Counted from the first letter of the stretch, positions 1 through 13,278 are shown. The stretch is 64,000 bases of DNA from Corynebacterium singulare (GCF_000833575.1 NZ_CP010827.1:186001-250000); one strand, 5' to 3'. The notes: generated by a model not told the origin, from the sequence alone. Numbers and translations are program-made.

Positions 1-1
1 G

Positions 2-259
2 CTGCCGGACCGTGAGCTGGCGGATTCCACCCCTGAGGAACCGCTGTACGATGACACACCCGAAATCACCGAAGTTATCCTCGCTACCGATCCCAATACG
101 GAGGGCGAGGCGACGGCGGCCTACCTCGTTCGTCTGCTTCGTGATTTCCCAGGGCTGAAAATCACGAGGCTGGCGTCCGGCATGCCGCTGGGTGGTGACC
201 TTGAGTTCGTTGATGAACTCACGCTTTCCCGCGCGCTCAGCGGCCGCCTGACGGTGTAG
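2..259 (+). CDS. recR: Recombination protein RecR, C-terminal part (partial)
   Basis: The frame is open from the window edge to the TAG at 257-259 and gives about 85 residues. It contains the end of the Toprim domain ([17 protein letters not shown]) and the typical C-terminal segment [23 protein letters not shown], as in RecR. RecR acts with RecO and RecF to load RecA on gapped DNA. The N-terminal helix-hairpin-helix and zinc finger lie outside the window. The next gene, gatD, ends convergently about 35 bp downstream. Identification rests on motif recognition and on the usual corynebacterial neighbourhood. Confidence 0.93.
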   Translation: MPDRELADSTPEEPLYDDTPEITEVILATDPNTEGEATAAYLVRLLRDFPGLKITRLASGMPLGGDLEFVDELTLSRALSGRLTV

Positions 260-293
260 CCGGGGGACACCGTCCCCCACGTTGCTCCGCGTT

Positions 294-1073
294 CTAGCGC
301 TGGGAGCGCGGCGGCTCCGAGGCGTTGAAGCGCTCGGTGCGCAGACGGTCGATGGCAGGAATGTCAAGCGGCTCAAGCTCACTGAGGGCCACTCCCAGTG
401 CCTTGGCCAGAAGAAGGTCAGCCAACTGCGGGTTACGTGCTAGAACCGGGCCATGCATGTAGGTGGCGATGACGCTGCCCTGAACCGCACCCTCGGCGGC
501 GCGCTGTGCAGCGCCGTCGGACAGATCACAGGTGGCCGCGGTGTCGGCGTTGCCGGTGCCGCGGGTGAGCTTGCCCAACGGCTGGGCAGCGGGGCCGAGG
601 ATGGTGGCGCCCATGTGGTTTTCAAAGCCGCTGAGTGGCTCGGTGAGTTCGGCAGTGATGCCAGCCTTCGTTGGCTTGGAAGCGACTTCACCAATGGCGC
701 GCTCGGTCATGGAGGCGGTGGTGGCGTCGAGAAGACCCACACCATCGACAACGCGGCCCGACGCGCGGAAAGACTCGCCGAGTACTTGAAGTCCTGCGCA
801 AATAGCCATGATGGGGCGGCCGGCAGCGGCAGCGCGGCTAAGGCCCCCATCAGCAATGAGGTGCTCCGCCGCAAGAATCTGCGCTGTGTCTTCGCCGCCG
901 CCGACGGTGTAGACGTCGAGGGAATCCGGAACTGGCTCGCCCAGTTTGATGGGCACAATCTCTGCTTCACAACCGCGCATGCGGGCGCGCTGGCGCAGGA
1001 CGAGGGCGTTGCCATCGTCGCCGTAGGTGCCCAGAACGTCCGGAAGGATGAGACCAATCTGCAGGTTAGTCAT
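294..1073 (-). CDS. gatD: Lipid II isoglutaminyl synthase, glutaminase subunit GatD
   Basis: The 259-residue protein is a class I glutamine amidotransferase of the CobB/CobQ type. The nucleophile is Cys92 in AICAGLQVLG and the catalytic His is His207 in YMHGPVL. With MurT it converts the alpha-carboxyl of D-Glu in lipid II to D-isoglutamine, with GatD supplying ammonia from glutamine at the cytoplasmic face. Its ATG overlaps the 3' end of murT by 8 bp, so the two are probably translationally coupled, as expected for a two-subunit complex. Confidence 0.95.
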   Translation of the reverse strand: MTNLQIGLILPDVLGTYGDDGNALVLRQRARMRGCEAEIVPIKLGEPVPDSLDVYTVGGGEDTAQILAAEHLIADGGLSRAAAAGRPIMAICAGLQVLGESFRASGRVVDGVGLLDATTASMTERAIGEVASKPTKAGITAELTEPLSGFENHMGATILGPAAQPLGKLTRGTGNADTAATCDLSDGAAQRAAEGAVQGSVIATYMHGPVLARNPQLADLLLAKALGVALSELEPLDIPAIDRLRTERFNASEPPRSQR

Positions 1074-2352
1074 TCTCGTGCTCCTTTACTGCGGCGGTGA
1101 GTGCCTTCTTCAGATCACGGAAGGCGGTGTAGTTGGCCAGGACCTCGACGCGTCCTTCCGGGCAGGATTGAATGGCGGTGAGGGGGTCGTCGATAAGCTC
1201 GTGCGAAATATCCGCATACACCAGGCGCACGGCAAGGTCTGCGGCGCGCTCACCAGCGGCTTTGACGGCGATACCCTCGAAATCTTCGAAGCGCACGTCC
1301 CACAGCCAGGACATGTCGATGCCGTCTGCGACGTGACCATTGGTGGCAATGACCAGGCCATCAGCATCACGGTCCACCATGGACAGCGCCTCCTGCCAGC
1401 CGGCCGGGTTCTTGGCCAGAAGCAGACGAATAGTGCGGTTGCCCAGCGTGATGGTGGAGTAGCGTCCGGCCACATCGTCGACGCCTTCAGCAGCGGTAAT
1501 GGCCTTGTGGCGATCCACACCGAAAGCCTCGACGGCGGCGGCAACAGCTTGTGCGGCATTACCGCGGTTGGCGCGCCCGGGGAGAGCAAGCCTGAGCTTA
1601 TCGACGCCCCCAGGGCTCACAATTCCTTCCTCCGTCACCGCCCACGTGGGGGTGGGGCGGCGGAACTCGCGCCCATCGGGCAGCGGCTTCACCGCGCGCC
1701 AGTCCTCGCCATCGCGAACGATGTGGCCGCCCGTACGCGGGCAGGTCACGGATTCACCCATCCAGCCCGCCCCCGCGGAGACCCAGATGACGTTCTTCGC
1801 GTCATAGGCCACGGACGTCATGAGGACATCATCGCAGTTGGCGACGACGAGCATGTCCGGATGCGCTTCTACTGCGCCACGCAGGGCGCGCCCGATCTTG
1901 TTGATTTCGCCTACGCGATCCAGCTGGTCACGCGAGAGGTTGAGCAGTACCAGTGCCGTGGGGTTGAGGTTATCTGCCACGTGCGGAACGTGCAGCTCAT
2001 CAACCTCCAGCACGAGGTGGCTTGCATCCTTTCCAGCGAGGAGCGCGGAGATGATGCCGGCGTCCATGTTGTCGCCGCCATCGTTGGTTGCCACGGCGTG
2101 TTCGGTGCGTACTGCCGCGGCCAGCATGCGGGTTGTGGTGGACTTACCGTTGGTACCAGTCACCAAAATGGATGGGCGCTGCCTGGCCAAGTTCTGCATG
2201 ATGGTGGGGTCAATGGCGCCGGCGATGAGGCCGCCGATCATGCCGCCGGCGCCGCGGCCGGTAGCGCGCGAGGCGGTGGTGGCCAGCGATGCAGCAGTTG
2301 TGGCCACCGCGGTGCGCGCTGACTTCAGCGCGCTTCGGAAGTTAAAATTCAT
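1066..2352 (-). CDS. murT: Lipid II isoglutaminyl synthase, Mur-ligase-like subunit MurT
   Basis: The 428-residue protein has a Mur ligase central ATPase domain with the P-loop GTNGKSTTTRML near residues 65-76 and a C-terminal DUF1727-type domain. It activates the D-Glu carboxylate of lipid II for amidation with ammonia from GatD. The region that in MurT homologs carries a Cys4 zinc ribbon reads VANCDDV... and then TCPRTGGHI near residues 185-230. Only one Cys remains where a CPxC pair is expected, so the ribbon looks degenerate. murT is the first gene of murT-gatD and starts 24 bp after the stop of the upstream exonuclease-like gene, so the three may be cotranscribed. Confidence 0.94.
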   Translation of the reverse strand: MNFNFRSALKSARTAVATTAASLATTASRATGRGAGGMIGGLIAGAIDPTIMQNLARQRPSILVTGTNGKSTTTRMLAAAVRTEHAVATNDGGDNMDAGIISALLAGKDASHLVLEVDELHVPHVADNLNPTALVLLNLSRDQLDRVGEINKIGRALRGAVEAHPDMLVVANCDDVLMTSVAYDAKNVIWVSAGAGWMGESVTCPRTGGHIVRDGEDWRAVKPLPDGREFRRPTPTWAVTEEGIVSPGGVDKLRLALPGRANRGNAAQAVAAAVEAFGVDRHKAITAAEGVDDVAGRYSTITLGNRTIRLLLAKNPAGWQEALSMVDRDADGLVIATNGHVADGIDMSWLWDVRFEDFEGIAVKAAGERAADLAVRLVYADISHELIDDPLTAIQSCPEGRVEVLANYTAFRDLKKALTAAVKEHEND

Positions 2353-2376
2353 GTTCCCCAGGGTAGTCGGGGGACG

Positions 2377-3948
2377 CTAGTTATCGGTGGTGCGGGAGCG
2401 GTTGTGTCCCGAGTTTTGCTGGTTCTGCTGGTGCTGGCCGCCCTGCCCACGCCGGCCACGCCCACCGCGGCGGCGCCGACGGCGGCCAGTGTTGTTGCCG
2501 CTCTTGTGGTTGGAGTTGTTGCCGCTCTTGTTGTTCTTGTTGGAGGACGCAGCGTTGTCCTGGTGGGACGCAGAACCGTTGTTGCCGGAGTTGCCCTGGG
2601 AGTTCTTGTGGCTCTGGTTCTTGTTCTTCGCGCCCTGGCCGTTGCCGGAAGATTTCCGCCGCGAGCGGCGGCGGTTCTTGCTGGAGCGGTTACGGCTAGT
2701 GTTCCCGCCAGAGCCTCCGTGATTGGCCCGCTGGCCGTTGTTTCCTCCGCCAGATCCGGAGCTGGTGTCTGATTCTTCTGGCTCTTGGGCGTCTTCGATG
2801 CGCTCGAGTGCGGCAAGGAAGGCGGTATCGGACATCAGGGGGATGTCTTTGCGGTGCGCATGCATGGGCTTGCCCACGAGGTCGGTGGTGATATTGCAGA
2901 CCACGAGGGAGGTTTCCCGGGTGAGCTTTTCTGAGTAGTTGAGCTCCTCGCGCGCGAGTGCCGCGATGATGGTATCGGGATCCTCGGTGATCTCTGGGGC
3001 GACCACGATTTCCATGCCACGAATGAGCTCCTTGCCCGGCACATAGGGGCCGGGGTTGTGGTGCTGGCGGGGTGCTTCGGCGGCGTCGACGCGCACATGG
3101 GAGCGCTGTAGGCCGAAGCGATCCGCACGCAGTTCCTCAGGGGATGCGGCGCTCACAACGCCGTCGCGCTGCGCGCGGTAGAGCGACACGAGCAGGCGAG
3201 TGGCCTCACGGGACGTTTCCTTCTCCGGGCGCTGGGCGCGCTCGACCGTGGCTGTGGGGGAGTCCACGTCCAGGCCGGTAGCGCGGGCGACAGCCGCCAG
3301 ACGGATATCCGTGCCCCACACGCCTTGGCGGCGCGCCGTGGCGAGGGTATCGATGATGCTCACCGGGGTTGGCACGTGGCCCACCTTGACGCGGCGACGG
3401 CGACCCTTGTTGCGGTTTCGGTTGCGTGCGCGGTTCTGACGCGCGGCTGCGGTCATCGCTCGGCGGGCTTCCGCAACGATGAAACCCCAGGTGAAGGTGG
3501 TGTCGTGCACAATGAGTGTGCGGCCGTCAATAAGCCTGTCAAGGGGCTTGAGCAGCGAGGAGAAGGATTGCCCGGCCTTAATCTCCTCCACGCTCAGTCC
3601 GTGGAGGTGGCGTGGGCCCGGGTCACCATCGGGATTGATGACGGCGTGGAACTCTTGGCCGACCTCCCCATCGTCATTCAGCGTCAGCGCATCAACGGTG
3701 AGCAGATTTCCTGTTGACGGGTGAATGCCCGTGGTCTGAATCGTCAGCGCGACATAGGGAAACGCTGCCAGTGCTTCCTCACGGGCGGTGTCCCGAGAGG
3801 CGTTGTTGCCCTTGGCGGGCGTGGACTTCTCCGTGGATTGAGGACGCGGGCCGGGCTTCGGGGCGCTTGTGCTTGGCGACGCCACGGCCGCAGCTCCCCC
3901 AGCGCTGTGGTGCGCTGGAGGTTCGGTGGGGCCGGGTGTCGTAGTCAT
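2377..3948 (-). CDS. DnaQ-fold exonuclease-like protein without catalytic acids, with a basic Asn/Arg-rich tail
   Basis: The 523-residue protein has an Ala/Pro/Ser-rich N-terminus (1-60), a DnaQ/DEDD-type exonuclease fold (about 63-260) and a low-complexity tail from about 395 made of Asn, Ser, Lys, Arg and Gly with arginine clusters. Motif I reads VALTIQTTGIHP, so the usual DxE is T69-x-Q71. Motif II reads LIVHDTTFTWGF, with Thr153 in place of Asp. A canonical motif III HxxxxD is not evident. On sequence, nuclease activity is unlikely. The tail suggests nucleic-acid binding, which is inference. The position next to leuA and murT matches the gene annotated dnaQ-like in related corynebacteria. 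It lies upstream of murT-gatD on the same strand. Confidence 0.8.
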   Translation of the reverse strand: MTTTPGPTEPPAHHSAGGAAAVASPSTSAPKPGPRPQSTEKSTPAKGNNASRDTAREEALAAFPYVALTIQTTGIHPSTGNLLTVDALTLNDDGEVGQEFHAVINPDGDPGPRHLHGLSVEEIKAGQSFSSLLKPLDRLIDGRTLIVHDTTFTWGFIVAEARRAMTAAARQNRARNRNRNKGRRRRVKVGHVPTPVSIIDTLATARRQGVWGTDIRLAAVARATGLDVDSPTATVERAQRPEKETSREATRLLVSLYRAQRDGVVSAASPEELRADRFGLQRSHVRVDAAEAPRQHHNPGPYVPGKELIRGMEIVVAPEITEDPDTIIAALAREELNYSEKLTRETSLVVCNITTDLVGKPMHAHRKDIPLMSDTAFLAALERIEDAQEPEESDTSSGSGGGNNGQRANHGGSGGNTSRNRSSKNRRRSRRKSSGNGQGAKNKNQSHKNSQGNSGNNGSASHQDNAASSNKNNKSGNNSNHKSGNNTGRRRRRRGGRGRRGQGGQHQQNQQNSGHNRSRTTDN

Positions 3949-3997
3949 TGTTCACAGTTTAGTACCCGGTCCTAGGGAACGAGGAAAGGGCACACTC

Positions 3998-6187
3998 TTA
4001 GCGGCTCGGTGAGGCAGGGGAGGGCTTGCTTTCCCTCTCCATCTTCTTGAGCTGGCCCGGAGGAATCCACTGTGGCTTGTCCGGTTTAGCCGGTTTTCCT
4101 GGCTTTTTGGCCGGTTCATCGACCTCCGGCTGCGGCAGTGGATGCGGCTCCGGACTCGGCTCATCATCCTCTGGCTCCACCACCGTCGTAAGCTCCACCA
4201 CTATCGTAAGCTCTATCTCCGGCGTCGGCTCCTCTGTCGTGGGGGCCGGCGTCGGCTCCTCTGCCGCACTGGGGACCGGCGTCGGCTCCTGTGGTGTTGA
4301 GACGGGTGTCGACGGTTCGACCGTTGCAGCAGGTTCGAGAGGCGCGGCTGGAATGACAGTGACATCCTCGGAAATCTCCGGAGCTGGCTCGTCAGTGCCT
4401 GATCCGTGAGGAGGGAGTGTTGGCACGAAGGGGACGACGACTTGGCCCTCCTCAGGTGTCGAACGATCCTGCTCAGTGGGGGCAGATGGCGTGGGCTGCG
4501 GAACGTATGGAACAGACGTCGGGCGTGGCTGCGGAGCGTACGTCGGTTGCGAGGCAGCTGCGCGCGGAGTTGTCTCCGGCGCTGGCTGTGTGGTGGCCTT
4601 CGGCGGAGTCGGCTTTGCCTGGGCAGTTGGCGTTGGCTTGCGCGTTACGCTGGGCTTCGGTTGTGCCTGGCGGGTGGGCCGTGCAGCGGTGGCGGCGGCG
4701 CCAGAACCCGAGTCGCGGATGGGCGCGGAATCTGATTCTGCGCCGAGACGCTCGCGGCGGCGAGGAGCGTCCTGCGTCGCAGTGCGGCGCGGAGACGTGT
4801 GGGCTTCGGTGGCTTTCGACGTCGGGGACGTGCGTCCTTCGCGGTGCGCGCCGCGGTCGTTGCGCTCTGGGGCAGAGCCGGTGCCGGTGGCTTGGGCGGT
4901 GCCACGGGGGACGTCGACAAGCGCAGTAGTGTCAGCGGCCCTGTCGCTTGCTGCCGTGGCAGAATCGGAGGACTCACCAGCGGAGGGATTCCTGAAACCT
5001 TGGGACACTACGTCACGCAGAGGCGATGGACCATCCCACAACAGCTCCGAGTCCACGCCCAGCACTGCACTCTTTTCCGACCACTCGGGGCCCTCCACGC
5101 CAGTGGAGTCCGCGGTGTTTTCGTCATCGGCCGCACGAGGATTGATGTGGGGATTGTTGTACACCTCCAGAGCCGAGCCCGTGATGTGCTCCTGGGAGGA
5201 ATTGAGGGAAGCCAATGAGGCGGCAAAATTGGCGGTGCCGCCGATGATGATGGCAACGCTGGCTGCAGAGGCGAGCTTCAACCCAGTGCTCGCTGCCGCG
5301 AATTTAGAGCCAAAGGAGGCCGTGGACGCGGCATCATCCATGGAGTTCAGCGAAACAACGGGAGAATGCGGGCTCGGGGATGTACCAACAAACGGGGTGG
5401 GAGAGCTAGCCCCGTTGGCCTCAGCACGAGCAGCGGCAACGGCAGCACCTGCGGTAGCGGCGGCGAGAGCGCCCGCGGTCTTCAAAAATGGAGAGCCGCT
5501 GGTCGTGTCGTTTGGGATGAAGAGGGTAAGAGTAGGCGTGCCATTGTCCGCCGAATAGTAGGCACGAGTTACGGCAACCAGGTCCTCGCGGTTGACGTTA
5601 GTGATGGCATGCGCAAGCCACTCGGCCTCTTCATAAGGAATCGTGGCGATGAGTGTTGTATCCGCGAAGACCTGAATGTGGTGCTGGAACAAACCGCGTT
5701 TGTTCTCCACCCGCACGAGCAGGTGAGCGGAATGGTTCGACAGTCCATCGTCAGAAATTTCAAAATCGGTGATACGTAGGGGAGTGTCACCTTCGAGCAG
5801 GTGCCAGCGATCAGCGGGCGGGTTGTTGCTAGGTACGCACAAGCCGGGCTCCGGAAGGAGGACTTCGACGACAGGAGTTGTGTCATCCTCGCAGTCCAAG
5901 CACAGGCTCACCCTTGCGGTAACTTGTGGGCTCAACCCAGCGAGCATCACCCAATCCAGCTCGCCATAGTCGGCGGATTGGGCCGCAGAGACCATGCCCA
6001 CCACGGTGTCGTCGTGGCGTACTCTGAAACCAGAACTGGAGTGGCCGCATAAGGTCACCGTGACCTCATGAGAGTCCCCTGCCTCAGCGAGCAATTCAAG
6101 GAAAAGATCGGGGTTTACATTGTCGACGGTGAGGTGGCGAGGATCACCAAAGCCCGCGTGGGGAACCACATAATTGGTGACCGTCAT
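3998..6187 (-). CDS. Hypothetical membrane protein with a proline-rich C-terminal half
   Basis: This 729-residue protein is not assigned to a family I recognise. Residues 1-230 form a globular, probably cytoplasmic domain. An Ala-rich stretch follows (about 235-260, AGALAAATAGAAVAAARAEA), then a likely membrane segment (about 303-328, LASAASVAIIIGGTANF). The C-terminal 370 residues are Pro/Thr/Glu/Ala-rich and end in a Lys/Pro-rich KPGKPAKPDKPQW region. The topology (N-domain inside, one transmembrane helix, extended Pro-rich part outside) resembles proteins that span the thick corynebacterial envelope, but this is inference. It may be cotranscribed with the downstream exonuclease-like gene, whose start lies 50 bp away. 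Confidence 0.75.
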   Translation of the reverse strand: MTVTNYVVPHAGFGDPRHLTVDNVNPDLFLELLAEAGDSHEVTVTLCGHSSSGFRVRHDDTVVGMVSAAQSADYGELDWVMLAGLSPQVTARVSLCLDCEDDTTPVVEVLLPEPGLCVPSNNPPADRWHLLEGDTPLRITDFEISDDGLSNHSAHLLVRVENKRGLFQHHIQVFADTTLIATIPYEEAEWLAHAITNVNREDLVAVTRAYYSADNGTPTLTLFIPNDTTSGSPFLKTAGALAAATAGAAVAAARAEANGASSPTPFVGTSPSPHSPVVSLNSMDDAASTASFGSKFAAASTGLKLASAASVAIIIGGTANFAASLASLNSSQEHITGSALEVYNNPHINPRAADDENTADSTGVEGPEWSEKSAVLGVDSELLWDGPSPLRDVVSQGFRNPSAGESSDSATAASDRAADTTALVDVPRGTAQATGTGSAPERNDRGAHREGRTSPTSKATEAHTSPRRTATQDAPRRRERLGAESDSAPIRDSGSGAAATAARPTRQAQPKPSVTRKPTPTAQAKPTPPKATTQPAPETTPRAAASQPTYAPQPRPTSVPYVPQPTPSAPTEQDRSTPEEGQVVVPFVPTLPPHGSGTDEPAPEISEDVTVIPAAPLEPAATVEPSTPVSTPQEPTPVPSAAEEPTPAPTTEEPTPEIELTIVVELTTVVEPEDDEPSPEPHPLPQPEVDEPAKKPGKPAKPDKPQWIPPGQLKKMERESKPSPASPSR

Positions 6188-6512
6188 AATGCTCGCCTTC
6201 GTGGCTGGCTCGAGCGCACGGTGCGGGCGACGAGAGTGAGAGTGTGTGTCGGCGCGGGCACCAAGGCGCTGAGTTGCAGCCGGGACATATCCCTTAAAAA
6301 GATGGTAAAAAAATTTTCAAAATTGTCTGTGTGTATTCACCATACAGGGGGAAACGTTCTGCCGACAAGCTGACGTGTCCTGCACAATGTCACATTCCAT
6401 AATTGTGACAAAAAATATTGCACAGGTGTGCTCTGGAGGGGACCGGCGTCGAATGTAAAAGGTATCAATACAATCCGCGATAGGGGTAGGTGCAAGCGCT
6501 AGGAAAAGCATT
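6188..6512. other. Intergenic region upstream of the proline-rich membrane protein gene
   Basis: No convincing gene is present. On the minus strand an AT-rich patch at about 6296-6330 contains TTGAAA followed after 17 nt by TTAAGG, a weak candidate promoter for the gene starting at 6187. The separate inverted repeat at 6388-6410 is listed on its own. Confidence 0.5.
6388..6410. promoter_or_regulatory. Inverted repeat, candidate operator
   Basis: TGTCACA and TGTGACA form a perfect 7-9-7 inverted repeat about 200 bp upstream of the gene starting at 6187. The half-sites share TGTGA with GlxR/CRP boxes but point outward, so this is not a standard TGTGA-N6-TCACA site. The bound regulator is unknown. 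Confidence 0.4.
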
Positions 6513-6554
6513 ATGCCCGTCGTGTTATCCCGATATTCGGGGCTAGGACGACGG
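6513..6554 (-). terminator. Stem-loop downstream of leuA
   Basis: The arms GCCCGTCGT and ACGACGGGC pair perfectly and enclose a second hairpin, CCCGATATTCGGG. The structure lies about 40 bp after the leuA stop. There is no long T-run, so termination is inferred from position and stem strength. Confidence 0.6.
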
Positions 6555-6591
6555 GCGGGGGATGTCTGTACTTGTGTGCAGCTAACGAGTG

Positions 6592-8501
<1,910 letters not shown>

Positions 8502-8512
8502 GAAAGACGAAC

Positions 8513-8560
8513 CTAAATCCCGCCGCGGCTACTAAGGAGAAGGGTGTGCCGCAATGTCAT
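8513..8560 (-). CDS. leuL: leuA leader peptide
   Basis: The short frame encodes MTLRHTLLLSSRGGI and stops with TAG at 8513-8515. Four of its fifteen codons are leucine, three of them consecutive (CTT CTC CTT). It lies 106 bp upstream of leuA on the same strand. The ATG sits 7 nt downstream of a TATTGT -10 element, so it is probably translated from a leaderless transcript. Ribosome stalling at the Leu run under leucine shortage would change folding of the downstream stem. The name leuL follows the convention for such leaders. Confidence 0.75.
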   Translation of the reverse strand: MTLRHTLLLSSRGGI

Positions 8561-8567
8561 GTGAGCC

Positions 8568-8596
8568 ACAATACAGCGCCTCTCACTCTGTGGCAA
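8568..8596 (-). promoter_or_regulatory. leuA promoter
   Basis: On the minus strand TTGCCA (8596-8591) and TATTGT (8573-8568) are separated by 17 nt. The predicted transcription start is at about 8561-8560, coinciding with the leader peptide ATG. Confidence 0.6.
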
Positions 8597-8635
8597 CCGA
8601 TTTCACATGTTGGGATCTGGGTGGGGGTGGTTACG

Positions 8636-9928
8636 ATGTTCATTGTGACTGAAGAGAAACTCGATCTGAATGCTGCGGAATCGGAGCGTGAATCCGCGCT
8701 TGTCGGCACCCCTCCCGAGCTCCACCCGGGGGATGACGACTGTGGTGTTGAGCAACGTGACGGGCAGGGTGGCGAACATGGTGAAGGGGAAGGTGAGGAG
8801 CGGGCCGAAAAGGGTGAGGCTACATCTGGCTTCGGCTACATTGCCCTGATTCTTCCGGCCGTTGCCGTTGCTGTCATTGGTGCAGCCGTGCGCATCGGAG
8901 TGCTGCGTCTTCTGAGCTCGGTTCATGAGCGTGAACTGTGGGATCAGCTGCTGGCGTGGGACGCCAAGTACTACCTTGAAATCGCTCGTGTTGGCTATTT
9001 TGATGCTGACATCACCACCGATGGTCCGATCCATGAAACCACCATGGCTTTCTTTCCGGGCTTCCCCATGGTGCTGCGCGCGCTCGGCTGGACAGGGCTG
9101 AGTCTGGAGCTTTCGGCTCTTCTTATTAATACGGTATTTACTGCGGTCATGGCTGCGGGTGTCATGGTGCTGGCGCGCCGGATTGGCGCTGGCCGCGCTG
9201 GCCAAGTGGCGGCGGCATTCGTGGTGACGAGCGCGCCGATGTCTATCGTGTTCTCCATGCCCTATACGGAGGCGCTGTTTGGTGCGCTCGTGGTGTGGGG
9301 GTTGGTGGCCTTGGACCAGCGCGCCTGGTGGTGGGCCGGTGCCTTGGGCTTCCTCCTGTCCTTTGTCCGGTTAACCTCCGTGGACTTTCTTGCCGTCTTC
9401 GGTCTGTGGGTACTCATCTACGGTCGCCGGACATGGCAGGCGTGGGTGAGCCTCATCATCGCTGCGCTTCCGCTGCCTGCTTACCTGCTGTGGGCACAGC
9501 GCTACCTGGCAGATGTGGGCGGCTACTTCGGAATACAGACCAAACACTGGCATTCCACCTTCGATGGTGGAGTTGCCACCGCGACCTTTGTGTGGGAAAC
9601 CCTGACGAAGAACAACAATGTGGGATATCTGCTCTCCGTGCTCGTCATCTTGGGTACTGTCGTCCTCATTGTGGCGTCGTGGGGCAAGGCGAACCCGGTG
9701 GCGTGGTGGTTTAGCGTAGCTCTTGCAGCGAACGTCCTGTTGTCAGACGGAATTATGCACTCGCGTCCTCGTTTGCTGCTGCCCGTCGCGCTGCTTCTTG
9801 TGCCGTGGACGGTGCGTGCTGTAGCTGCGCTGCCGCGTCGCATGTCCTGGCTGGGTAGTGCAGCATGGGTCGTCTGGTCGGCGTGGTTTTCCGCCTACAT
9901 GATTGTCGTGTTTGAGTGGGCTATCTAG
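8636..9928 (+). CDS. PIG-V-like integral membrane mannosyltransferase
   Basis: The 430-residue polytopic protein has an acidic cytoplasmic N-terminus (1-60) and about ten hydrophobic segments. The motif WDAKYYLEIARVGY near residue 110 and the following FFPGFPMVLR match the luminal Asp-containing loop of PIG-V/GPI mannosyltransferase II-like GT-C enzymes. A polyprenol-phosphate-mannose-dependent role in lipoglycan or glycoprotein mannosylation at the outer membrane face is expected from the family. I chose ATG 8636, preceded by GGGGGTGG, because the longer frame overlaps the leuA promoter. Its stop overlaps the convergent DMT gene by 4 bp. Confidence 0.8.
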   Translation: MFIVTEEKLDLNAAESERESALVGTPPELHPGDDDCGVEQRDGQGGEHGEGEGEERAEKGEATSGFGYIALILPAVAVAVIGAAVRIGVLRLLSSVHERELWDQLLAWDAKYYLEIARVGYFDADITTDGPIHETTMAFFPGFPMVLRALGWTGLSLELSALLINTVFTAVMAAGVMVLARRIGAGRAGQVAAAFVVTSAPMSIVFSMPYTEALFGALVVWGLVALDQRAWWWAGALGFLLSFVRLTSVDFLAVFGLWVLIYGRRTWQAWVSLIIAALPLPAYLLWAQRYLADVGGYFGIQTKHWHSTFDGGVATATFVWETLTKNNNVGYLLSVLVILGTVVLIVASWGKANPVAWWFSVALAANVLLSDGIMHSRPRLLLPVALLLVPWTVRAVAALPRRMSWLGSAAWVVWSAWFSAYMIVVFEWAI

Positions 9929-10797
9929 CGCGGTGACTGATCGGTGCGTCGAGCCGTGCCGGTGTTGACGGGAAGACGCGACAGGACAACCGTGGCGATA
10001 ACCATGATGGCCAACGAGCCGCCCATGACGCACCAGCCCACGCTAGAGTTCACCTGGAACTTTTCTCCCAGCACCCAGTAGCCCAGGCCGAAGGCCACGA
10101 TGGGTTCCATGATGGTCATAGCCGGCAAAGAGTGCGCGAGGGCGCCGGCGTGGAAAGAATACTGCTGAATGACCGTGCCACCCCCTGCGAGCCCAATGAG
10201 CGTGTAGAGCTCCCAACTGCCCAGCATGGCCGCGACACCTTCGTGGGAAAAGATGTCCACGACCGCTTTAGCTACCAGCGCAACGTAGCCATACAGAATG
10301 CCGCACGCTGTGCCGAGCGCCAGGGCGGATTCCTTTGGGCGGTTATAGGCGGCGACGAACAGCGCGGCCAACGCCACGGCGCCGACGGCGAAAGCGGGCC
10401 ACCATTGGGACCACGTGGGCGTCGACAAGCCCTTGGTAGGACGCCCATACACAACGAGGATGCCCACGGCGATGGTCAGCGCCACGCACCAGGTGATCTC
10501 GCGGGCAGGCATGCGGCGCCGCGAATACCACGCCGCAAGCGGCAGCGTGAACATGAGCGAAAGCACAAGAATGGGCTGCACGATAAGCAGTGTTCCGAAA
10601 TGAAGGGCGATGAGCTGCAACACATACGCCACCACAGCAGCGCCAGTACCCACCCACCACAGGGGGGTTCGCAGTGCAGTGCGCATCACGCTGGTGGAGC
10701 TGGCGTCGAGCACAATACGGTGACGAATCACCGTGCCCCACGCAATGACCAGCGCCGAGGCCAGTGCAAAAGCAACGGCAACCACATTAGAAAGCAT
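9925..10797 (-). CDS. DMT-superfamily (EamA-like) transporter
   Basis: The 290-residue protein has nine to ten predicted transmembrane helices in the two-repeat pattern of drug/metabolite transporters. The second half contains GGTVIQQYSFHAGALAHSLPAM and IMEPIVAFGLGYWVLGE, typical EamA-like elements. The substrate cannot be read from sequence. I chose ATG 10797 (MLSNVVAVAFALAS) because it begins the first helix; upstream extensions are Arg-rich and implausible. The gene is convergent with the mannosyltransferase and divergent from aspartokinase. Confidence 0.8.
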   Translation of the reverse strand: MLSNVVAVAFALASALVIAWGTVIRHRIVLDASSTSVMRTALRTPLWWVGTGAAVVAYVLQLIALHFGTLLIVQPILVLSLMFTLPLAAWYSRRRMPAREITWCVALTIAVGILVVYGRPTKGLSTPTWSQWWPAFAVGAVALAALFVAAYNRPKESALALGTACGILYGYVALVAKAVVDIFSHEGVAAMLGSWELYTLIGLAGGGTVIQQYSFHAGALAHSLPAMTIMEPIVAFGLGYWVLGEKFQVNSSVGWCVMGGSLAIMVIATVVLSRLPVNTGTARRTDQSPR

Positions 10798-10943
10798 CGT
10801 ATCCACCCTACCCGGAATTAAAGTGCGTTTGGTGTTTCGGTCGCGCTGTGAGGGCGGTAGGCTAAAGGAGTTGACTGCCGGTCTATAGGTATTGGGCGGT
10901 GAACAGGTATTGGCCCTCACGAAAACGAAAGGTGGGACCATCA

Positions 10944-13278
<2,335 letters not shown>

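Noticed and set aside
453..2322. Long open frames on the plus strand opposite gatD and murT (up to 431 codons)
   Set aside because: They are GC-driven shadows of real minus-strand genes; residue composition is not protein-like and they lack RBS.
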